DNA from: Victivallaceae bacterium
Lineage (GTDB): Bacteria > Verrucomicrobiota > Lentisphaeria > Victivallales > Victivallaceae
DNA: 20,038 bases
Assembly: GCA_028698975.1 (NCBI GenBank)
Contig: JAQVVK010000015.1
Coordinates: 1 to 20,038 of the forward strand
Direction: 5' to 3'
The notes beneath the pieces are model-generated. The model ran no database searches. It was given only the letters and a program-made list of their open reading frames with translations, and was not told the origin of the DNA. Each line of letters begins with the position of its first letter. Position 1 is the stretch's first letter. Both the position numbers and the translations under genes were made by a program. Shown here piece by piece: positions 13,954 to 20,038 of this stretch.

Positions 13954-15585
13954 CTATTTATCGACAATGGTAACTAATTGGATCCCTGATTTCGGTATTG
14001 ACGCGGTGATCTTCAAGATGTTGTTTTCCACCGCCGCTTCGGAGAACCGGGCGGGAGCGGGTATTGCCGCAGCCGGATCGACTTTGCCGCTTTTAAGATA
14101 GACGCTCACCACGTCGCCCGAGTCGGCACTGAGCGTCTCCGACTTGACGGCGACCCGGCCGGACTTGAAAAATTCACCGGCATGTCTGAATACGATGTCG
14201 AGTTTCTCCGGTTTGGTCAGATCGATCACCTTGCCGGTTTCGGGGGCGTCGACCTTGAAGTTCCAGAGCAGCAGTTGGACTTCGTTATCGCCGCGCGCGG
14301 CCAGTACGCTTACGTTGCCGACCTTATTGGCCAGCACGCGTTCGCCGCGCAGACGCGAAACCATTTCAAAGGCGTGATACTGCACTTTGGGGATCATCGC
14401 GGGGTAAAGACTCGAACTCAGCCACAGCGAACACCAGCCGAAAACATTCTCCCGCTTGCCGTCGCTCTTGCGCGGTTTGGCCAGATCGGTGGTGGTCAAA
14501 TAAAGCATCGACGCCACCGGCAAGTCCAGCGATTCGTGCAGATACTCCAGCGACCACGCCGCCCCGACGATCGTCGAGTTGAACTGCCCGGAAACCGAGT
14601 TGTCAACATAGTAACTCGGCCCCCATTCGTTGATCTGGAGCGGCACCCCGGGCAGATATTTATCGCGCTGCCCGGCCAATGCCCGCACCTGTTCGCGGTA
14701 GGTCGGGTAGAAACTGGTGCCCGCGCCATCAAGTTCGCTCACATTGCCGTAGAAATGCACGCCGATGAAGTCCGGCGGGCACTTGGCCTCGGCGCAGTCG
14801 CGCACAAAACGGGCACTCCAGTTAAACGGCCCGAAGCCAAAGGTATAGCACCACGCGAGCGCGGGTCCGCCGACCGTAAGTTTTTTACCGGGATGGAGTT
14901 GCTCAAATTCGCGCCGGGCGGCCATGATCTCCTTGTAGAGATCGAACATATCCTTATAAAGCGCGGCGGAGCCGTTGGCCGGTTTGGGCGCGGTCGGGGT
15001 GATGATTCCGCCGATGTCCGGCTCGTTGAATATCTCAAATACCGCATTGTCCACCCCTTTGGTGATGACCACATGTTCAAAGAACGCGATCCAGTAGTTG
15101 CGGTAAAGCCGGAAATCGTTTGGCCCCACCCGCAGATTGCGGGTCATGCCAAACGCGGTCTTGCCGTTTTCTCCTGACGGCGTCACCGTCGATACCAGTT
15201 CTTTGGGCATGTGCAACCCGATGATGATGTGCGGTATCGCGCCGATGGAGCGGCAGGTTTTTATGTGGGCGTTGAAACGGGGATTGTCCTCCGCCACAAT
15301 GAACTTGCCGTTTGCGTCGTAACTGCCGCGCAAAGGATCGACGTTGATGCAGCGAATCCGCTTCATGCCGAGTTTCTTCAACCCGGCATCGGTCTGGGCG
15401 TTGGGCTCAAACTCCCAGCCAATACCCTGCATCAGGTGTTTGAAGCGGGCAATGTCGTCGGTGCCGGATGCACTGTATGCACACTGCAAGTCCACCAGCA
15501 TCTGCCCAGGCTTGCCGGGGTCAGCCGACACGGATAGTCCGGCCAGTAAACCGGACAACATTATTGCAGCCGAAACCAATCGCAT
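13954..15585 (-). CDS. Exported clan GH-A-type glycoside hydrolase (GH39-like)
   Basis: A 543-residue protein with a signal peptide (1-21, ending SVSADP). A (beta/alpha)8 domain follows: MKRIRCINVDPLRG (74-87), IPHIIIGLHMPKEL (117-130), acid/base motif FEIFNEPDIGG with Glu188, FIGVHFYGN (273-281), and nucleophile motif PLQINEWGPSYY with Glu320. The C-terminal 140 residues form a beta-sandwich, starting near VSVLAARGDNEVQLLLWNF, as in GH39 and related exo-glycosidases. The glutamates lie 132 residues apart, as expected for strands 4 and 7. The start is the ATG at 15585 with GGAG 8 bases upstream; an upstream ATG at 15636 adds 17 residues before the signal peptide and has no ribosome site. The substrate is unknown. 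The 139-base gap upstream may hold a promoter. It could act on the same glycan as its two neighbours. Confidence 0.88.
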   Translation of the reverse strand: MRLVSAAIMLSGLLAGLSVSADPGKPGQMLVDLQCAYSASGTDDIARFKHLMQGIGWEFEPNAQTDAGLKKLGMKRIRCINVDPLRGSYDANGKFIVAEDNPRFNAHIKTCRSIGAIPHIIIGLHMPKELVSTVTPSGENGKTAFGMTRNLRVGPNDFRLYRNYWIAFFEHVVITKGVDNAVFEIFNEPDIGGIITPTAPKPANGSAALYKDMFDLYKEIMAARREFEQLHPGKKLTVGGPALAWCYTFGFGPFNWSARFVRDCAEAKCPPDFIGVHFYGNVSELDGAGTSFYPTYREQVRALAGQRDKYLPGVPLQINEWGPSYYVDNSVSGQFNSTIVGAAWSLEYLHESLDLPVASMLYLTTTDLAKPRKSDGKRENVFGWCSLWLSSSLYPAMIPKVQYHAFEMVSRLRGERVLANKVGNVSVLAARGDNEVQLLLWNFKVDAPETGKVIDLTKPEKLDIVFRHAGEFFKSGRVAVKSETLSADSGDVVSVYLKSGKVDPAAAIPAPARFSEAAVENNILKITASIPKSGIQLVTIVDK

Positions 15586-15618
15586 CACGGGTTCTCCATA
15601 TTGCTTGTTTTTGTAAGT

Positions 15619-15637
15619 TATGCTGTAAAATAGCATA
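15619..15637. promoter_or_regulatory. Inverted repeat in the intergenic region between two glycosidase genes
   Basis: TATGCT (15619-15624) and AGCATA (15632-15637) flank a 7-base A/T-rich spacer. The flanks also nearly match (GTTATGCT against AGCATACAAC). It lies in the 139-base gap before the 13954-15585 gene, 34 bases from its start. A TATAAG box sits at 15691-15696 (minus) with only a poor -35, and a weak AAGCG/CGCTT stem at 15685-15701. A regulator site is possible; a chance AT-rich palindrome is equally possible. Confidence 0.3.
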
Positions 15638-15724
15638 CAACCATGTAAAAGAGAATGGCATAAACCGCCCGGATAAATGACTAAAAGCGACTTATACGCT
15701 TAATTTGCCGTTTTACCGAACGAT

Positions 15725-17731
15725 TCACGGTTTTAATTCGCCGAAAAGCAATGGCTGATTGCGCAGATTGGCGTCGGTCGGCCGGATCCCGTCCGCCGGG
15801 GCGATCTTCATGAGACGCATTGAAAGCGGACGCATCTGGAACTTCAGCACCATACCGCTCGACTTGCCAGTCTCGCCGTAGGATTCGGCAAACGGCAGCT
15901 CGACTTGCCGGCCGGGGGCGACAAACCCGATATGGCGGTCTTCGTCAAGCAAATACGTCTTGGTGTAACAATACTTCCACGGCGCGTTGTCAATGGCAAG
16001 CTCGATCTGCCGCACCGGGTCGCGCCGCTCGCCGCCCCGCCACATCAGCACGGCGACGCCGCCGTCGTCGGTGCGGAACGCGACCGCGTTTACGCCGTCG
16101 CGGGCGGCTCCTTTGACTTCAAGTTTGTTTTTGCCGTCGGGCAGCTGCGCCCACAGCCACTGCCCCCAGTAAGAGGGCTTCAAGAATCCGTCGGTGGTTA
16201 TGAGGCCGAATTTCAGATAGTTCTTGGGGAAATCGCGTATGCAAAAGAGACAGCCGATCTCCAACCCGGCTTCCGACAACGCTTTGGCGGTTTCGGTGTT
16301 GTAGATCACATTGGCCATGCCGGAGCGGTGGTGAAATATACCGCTCGACGCCGCGCCCCACTCGGTGATCGCCGGTTTGATGTGGTTGAGCTTGCGCTTG
16401 GCCAGTTCGCCACGCAGATAGACCAGACGGTTGCGGTAATAGTCGGGGCTGGCCTGATAGGTGTGATAATCAAAATAATCCACCGCGTTGGGGTGATCGC
16501 CAAGATAGTTTATAAAAGTCTGCCACACCACCGAAATACCGTCGCCGCAGCCGATACCGAGCATCTTGGCGTCGGGGCGGCGGCGGCGCACCGTTTCGGA
16601 AGCGACCGCAAAAACGTCGATGGCCAGCTGCGGATCATTGATGAACCCGGAAAACTCCGGCTCGTTGAAGCTCTGGAAATAGTTCACTTCAAGATGGTTG
16701 TCGCGCAAGTAATCAAAGGATTTTTCGAGCAGGTCGCGCCAGCGGTTGAAGAACTCCTTGTCGGCACGCCACTGGCTTTGCGGCGCAATATAACCCTGCG
16801 GCGTGCGCGGCATGATGACGCCGGGGACTTCCAAACCGATGATCGGCTCGGCTCCCACTCCGCGAATGGCTTTCACGCTGTCGCCGAGCCGGGTAAAATC
16901 CAGTTCGACTTTGCCATCTGCATTTTTTTTGCCGAGCGGCAGACAGTGATCCTTGCGGATGATACGCGGACGCAGCGGCTTGACCAGTTCGGGAATGAAG
17001 AAATCGGGCGCGGTGACCATGCCCCCCTCGGAATAATCGCGCCAGATCGGGGCGACATCGACCGCCTTGCCGGTCAGATTGATCCGCAACGCCACCGGGT
17101 CGGCGTTGTCGCCGGTCAACCGCGAATAACCCGACGCATTACCGACCGGGTTCTCCGCCCGGTTGTCGGAGGCGTTGCGGTTGACCTGCGGATTGAACCC
17201 CAGATCGATCACCGATTTCGGTAGATTGACCGGCTTTCCCGCCGGCACGATCAATGTCTGATAGAGCGCAAAAATATAGGCGTCGTCGGGGTGGGTGCGG
17301 CGGCCGGTAAGCTGAAAACGGAGTTTGTGCGCTCCGGAGGAAAGCTTGACTTCTCCAAGTTTTATCCAGCGCGGCGCCCCCTGAGTGGAGCCGGGCAGCG
17401 CTTTGGCCGGCGCCGCCGCAAGATCGTCGATCTTCCACGAAAACGGCGACACCCAGCGGGCTTCGCAGCCGAGCACCTGCGCCCAGACCGCATACTTTCC
17501 GGCCCGGTTCAGCTTGAAGTCAAATTCGGCGAAGTAGGGAGCCGACGGTTCAATGTTGTTCTCAACTTGCAGCGGAGCCAGACCGCGTTTGCCGTTGACG
17601 GTAACACCGCCCCACCCCATATTGGTGGCCGAAGCCGCTCCCGATTCAAGCAGCAATGATTCGCCGCCGAGCCGGCTGGAGAGCGTCGTCAAGCAGAAAA
17701 CGGTCAACAAAACAGTGTAAAAAAACTTCAT
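15725..17731 (-). CDS. Exported clan GH-A-type glycoside hydrolase with N-terminal carbohydrate-binding-like domain
   Basis: A 668-residue protein with a signal peptide (1-18 or so). A beta-rich domain at about 23-165 resembles a carbohydrate-binding module (AGKYAVWAQVLG, WIKLGEVKLSSGAHKLRF). A (beta/alpha)8 domain follows with FIPELVKPLRPRIIR (245-259), EPIIGLEVPG (295-304), acid/base motif YFQSFNEPEFSGF with Glu357, FDYHTYQ (420-426), and nucleophile motif KPAITEWGAASSG with Glu457. The remainder (535-668) is a beta domain with ending RPLSMRLMKI. The start is the ATG at 17731, with AGGTG about 7 bases upstream; a longer frame reaching 17785 would overlap the GH2 stop region and place a non-hydrophobic tail ahead of the signal. 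It lies 16 bases after the GH2 gene. The family and substrate are not assignable by eye. Confidence 0.87.
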   Translation of the reverse strand: MKFFYTVLLTVFCLTTLSSRLGGESLLLESGAASATNMGWGGVTVNGKRGLAPLQVENNIEPSAPYFAEFDFKLNRAGKYAVWAQVLGCEARWVSPFSWKIDDLAAAPAKALPGSTQGAPRWIKLGEVKLSSGAHKLRFQLTGRRTHPDDAYIFALYQTLIVPAGKPVNLPKSVIDLGFNPQVNRNASDNRAENPVGNASGYSRLTGDNADPVALRINLTGKAVDVAPIWRDYSEGGMVTAPDFFIPELVKPLRPRIIRKDHCLPLGKKNADGKVELDFTRLGDSVKAIRGVGAEPIIGLEVPGVIMPRTPQGYIAPQSQWRADKEFFNRWRDLLEKSFDYLRDNHLEVNYFQSFNEPEFSGFINDPQLAIDVFAVASETVRRRRPDAKMLGIGCGDGISVVWQTFINYLGDHPNAVDYFDYHTYQASPDYYRNRLVYLRGELAKRKLNHIKPAITEWGAASSGIFHHRSGMANVIYNTETAKALSEAGLEIGCLFCIRDFPKNYLKFGLITTDGFLKPSYWGQWLWAQLPDGKNKLEVKGAARDGVNAVAFRTDDGGVAVLMWRGGERRDPVRQIELAIDNAPWKYCYTKTYLLDEDRHIGFVAPGRQVELPFAESYGETGKSSGMVLKFQMRPLSMRLMKIAPADGIRPTDANLRNQPLLFGELKP

Positions 17732-17747
17732 AAAAACACCTGTCGGT

Positions 17748-20038
17748 TTATTTGATTTCTTTTGCAGCGGAGCAAACCTGTGCAAGGTGGGTTATCCTCA
17801 ACCTTGCGGCAAAATCATCGCAGGTGATCGACCTGTCGCGGACCCGGCAGATGCGGGTCAAAGGTTCGCCCTGATAAATATGGAAACTGTTGTCGTCAAA
17901 ACGGCTCTTGAGGCCGCGCAGCGAAAGCCAGACAAAATAGGCGGCCGTCCGGCAGGAGCGTTCCAACGAGACCCTCCCCGGCTCAACCAGCGAGATCCGG
18001 CACTTTACCTCGTCTTCCGGCAGCTCGTATGACTGCCACGGCGACGGAAAATAGGCGTTTTCGTGAGAGCTGCCGCCGGCCGCGATCTTAAGCTCGACCA
18101 ATACGGCGGCACGGCCGCCGTATTGCGCCCAACGCTCCGGGGCGATGCGGCAAACCTCCGCCGCTCCGGGCGACAGCTCGAAATCGTACCGATCGCGGCC
18201 CAATTCCTCGCCGTTAATGGAGCGGTAGATCAACTCCGCCGCCGCCGTTTCAGCCGACGCCAGATCGGATACCGCCGTGACGACCGCGCCGCCATCGGCC
18301 TCCGGCCTTGCCGTAATTATCACCGGCGCGTAAAACCGCGCCGCCTGATAGTGGAGCGCTTTCCATGCGCCGCCGTAATCTATGCTCGACCAGCTGGCCA
18401 CCGGCCAGCAGTCGTTGAGCTGCCAGTAGATGACGCCCATGCAGCGGGGGCGCAGCGACCGCCAATATTCGACCGCGGTCTTGACGCCGACCGCCTGCTG
18501 TACCTGCGAGAGATAGAGCATGCCGCCGAAATCATCCGGCATACGGAAATAACGCGCAAAATTTGCGATGATGACTTCGTTGCCGCACTGGCTTTTTTGA
18601 TGATGCATCATCACCGGGCTGAACACATTGCGGTCGGCTGGCGCGGTGAAGCTCTCGACGGTTTCAAGCAAGGGGAAGCTCTGGAAACCGAATTCCGAAC
18701 AGAAACGCGGCCGGATCGAATAAAACGCCTCAAACGGCTTGCGGCCGTGCCAGACATCCCAATAGTGCATGTCGCCCCGGGTGTCGTCCTGCCAGCCGTC
18801 GTTGTAAACTCCGGGTCCGCCGGAGGGCGAACTGTGCCAAAACAGCCGGTCGGGGTCGAGCGCGGCCAGACACTTTTCCAGCACCCGGTGATAACGGTCG
18901 TAATCGAGCAGATTCAGATCGCGCGCGGCAGGAGTCTCGCTCTGGCGGTTGACCGAGCCGAGACACTCGTTGTCACCGCACCACAAGGCGATGCAGGCGT
19001 GGTGACGCAGCCGCTTCGCCTGAAATTCGGCTTCGGCGGCGATCTCGGCCAGAAATTCGTCATCCGACGGATATATGGCGCAGGCAAACATCATATCCTG
19101 CCAGACCAGCAGACCGGATTCGTCGCAAATGTCATAAAAGAGATCCGACTCGTAAACTCCGCCGCCCCAGACCCGCAGCATGTTCATGTTGGCCGCCGAA
19201 GCCGAAGCGATCGTCTCGCGGTAAAGCTCAGGCGTGCAGCGGGCGGGGAAAGCGTCCGGCGGTATCCAGTCGGCTCCCTTGATGAAAATATCGCGGCCGT
19301 TGACCCGGAAAGTCAACGGATTGCCGATTTCGTCGGGGGCATAAACCGCTTCAATCCGGCGCAGGCCGATACGCCGGGTCGCCGTTTCGCCGTTGAAACG
19401 CACGGTAAGTTCGTAAAGCGGCTGTTCGCCGCAGCCGTGCGGCCACCACAGCTTGAAATGGCTTGGCTCAAAACAGACCGAGACCTGATTGGCTCCGGGT
19501 TTGAGTTCGACTTCGACCGTACGGCTTTCGCCCATGAATTCAAACTCGACCCGGGCCGACCGGCCGGTAAAACTGAAGATCTCGGCCGACGCCTCCAGCC
19601 GGCACCGCCCCGGAGCATAGTGCTGCTGGCGGGTGTGGATGAAATCGATCACGCCGCCAGCCCCCGACAACAGCCGGATGCCGCCGTAAATCCCGGCAAG
19701 CGGCAGGGCGATACCCCAATCCCACCCGGCCGAACACTGCATCTTGCGGATAAGATTGATTTCCGGAAGTTCATGCGCCGGCATTTCCGGGCTGATATTG
19801 AGTTTGCGCGCCGCCGAACGCGCCCGGGCGACCATGGCGGCCGAAGTGATTTTTACTTCAATGCGGTTTGACCCCGCTTTCAGAAACTTTTTAACATCAA
19901 AGCGATAGCGGAGAAACTGGTTGGCGGTGCGGCCGACTTCCCGGTCGTTGACCAATACGGCGGCAAAGGTGTCGACCGAGTCGATCTCAAGCCAGCACAC
20001 CGGCGAATCAAGCGCGGACGCATCCAGCTCGAAATCCC
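17748..20038 (-). CDS. GH2-family beta-mannosidase-like enzyme, N-terminus beyond the window edge
   Basis: GH2 beta-mannosidases release terminal beta-linked mannose by a retaining mechanism. The 762 visible residues start inside the N-terminal sugar-binding domain (DFELDAS then SVDTFAAVLVNDREVGR), followed by the immunoglobulin-like linker domain and the TIM barrel with GADWIPPD, MNMLRVWGGGVYE, acid/base WCGDNE and nucleophile RFCSEFGFQSFP. The stretch IYWQLNDCWPVASWSSIDYGG near the barrel end is diagnostic of the beta-mannosidase group. Numbered from the GTG at 20000, the two glutamates are about 345 and 436. The open frame continues past 20000 to the edge, so that GTG is not the start, and about 80-90 residues are missing. 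A signal peptide cannot be judged. It lies 16 bases upstream of the next glycosidase, so it probably heads or continues the same operon. Confidence 0.93.
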   Translation of the reverse strand, partial: DFELDASALDSPVCWLEIDSVDTFAAVLVNDREVGRTANQFLRYRFDVKKFLKAGSNRIEVKITSAAMVARARSAARKLNISPEMPAHELPEINLIRKMQCSAGWDWGIALPLAGIYGGIRLLSGAGGVIDFIHTRQQHYAPGRCRLEASAEIFSFTGRSARVEFEFMGESRTVEVELKPGANQVSVCFEPSHFKLWWPHGCGEQPLYELTVRFNGETATRRIGLRRIEAVYAPDEIGNPLTFRVNGRDIFIKGADWIPPDAFPARCTPELYRETIASASAANMNMLRVWGGGVYESDLFYDICDESGLLVWQDMMFACAIYPSDDEFLAEIAAEAEFQAKRLRHHACIALWCGDNECLGSVNRQSETPAARDLNLLDYDRYHRVLEKCLAALDPDRLFWHSSPSGGPGVYNDGWQDDTRGDMHYWDVWHGRKPFEAFYSIRPRFCSEFGFQSFPLLETVESFTAPADRNVFSPVMMHHQKSQCGNEVIIANFARYFRMPDDFGGMLYLSQVQQAVGVKTAVEYWRSLRPRCMGVIYWQLNDCWPVASWSSIDYGGAWKALHYQAARFYAPVIITARPEADGGAVVTAVSDLASAETAAAELIYRSINGEELGRDRYDFELSPGAAEVCRIAPERWAQYGGRAAVLVELKIAAGGSSHENAYFPSPWQSYELPEDEVKCRISLVEPGRVSLERSCRTAAYFVWLSLRGLKSRFDDNSFHIYQGEPLTRICRVRDRSITCDDFAARLRITHLAQVCSAAKEIK

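Noticed and set aside
18063..19871. Long plus-strand open frame (about 602 codons) opposite the GH2 gene
   Set aside because: It is antisense to a well-supported GH2 enzyme and is Arg/Gly/Ala-rich without motifs.
1..20038. CRISPR arrays, tRNA or rRNA genes, transposases, integrases, phage genes or attachment repeats
   Set aside because: I scanned for direct-repeat arrays, cloverleaf ends and transposase motifs and saw none; all genes share strand and composition, so there is no sign of a mobile element.

Overview
The window is about 60% G+C by eye. All 15 protein genes I can support lie on the minus strand, so transcription runs from the high-coordinate end to the low-coordinate end. The mix of secreted glycoside hydrolases unlike the well-known families, a NAGPA-like protein, and an indolepyruvate oxidoreductase/ACT/PaaK set beside a nusA-infB operon suggests an anaerobic or gut polysaccharide degrader. 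My best guess is the Lentisphaerota/Verrucomicrobiota group (Victivallis-like). That placement is inference from gene content; no 16S gene or lineage marker is present.

Region 1 (20038 to 10276) is a carbohydrate block. It starts with a GH2 beta-mannosidase-like enzyme that runs off the window edge. Three exported clan GH-A-type (beta/alpha)8 glycosidases follow (15725-17731, 13954-15585, 11629-13941), each with an NEP acid/base motif and a later Glu nucleophile motif. Next comes an exported phosphodiester glycosidase (NAGPA-like) protein, then a CrcB fluoride channel. Most gaps are under 20 bases; the exceptions are 139 bases (15586-15724) and 96 bases (10660-10755). No transporter, SusC/D pair or regulator is visible.

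Region 2 (10275 to 9981) is a 295-base non-coding junction. On the minus strand it holds, in order, a GC-rich palindromic hairpin next to an AT-rich hairpin (probable end of the carbohydrate/crcB transcript), a good sigma70-type promoter (TTGATA, 17 bases, TATATT), and a hairpin followed by a T-run between that promoter and nusA. The last could be an attenuator of the nusA operon.

Region 3 (9980 to 1) is one tightly packed gene string: nusA, infB, rbfA, nrnA, truB, an unrecognised 495-residue protein, iorA, iorB, a tandem-ACT protein and the start of a PaaK-like ligase. Gaps are 1 to 19 bases, with one 14-base overlap. The first part is the familiar transcription/translation operon, though without rimP upstream of nusA. 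The last four genes form the arylpyruvate/aryl-acetate module found in many anaerobes: IorAB interconverts arylpyruvates and aryl-acetyl-CoA, PaaK activates aryl acids, and the ACT protein probably senses an amino acid. Two oddities stand out. IorA stops before the usual C-terminal [4Fe-4S] ferredoxin domain, and the PaaK-like protein lacks the conserved SSGTTGKP-type nucleotide loop. The most interesting items are therefore this altered module, the unknown protein inside the operon, the nusA leader and the three unassigned glycosidases. I did not see clear evidence of a wholly new defence or mobile system.
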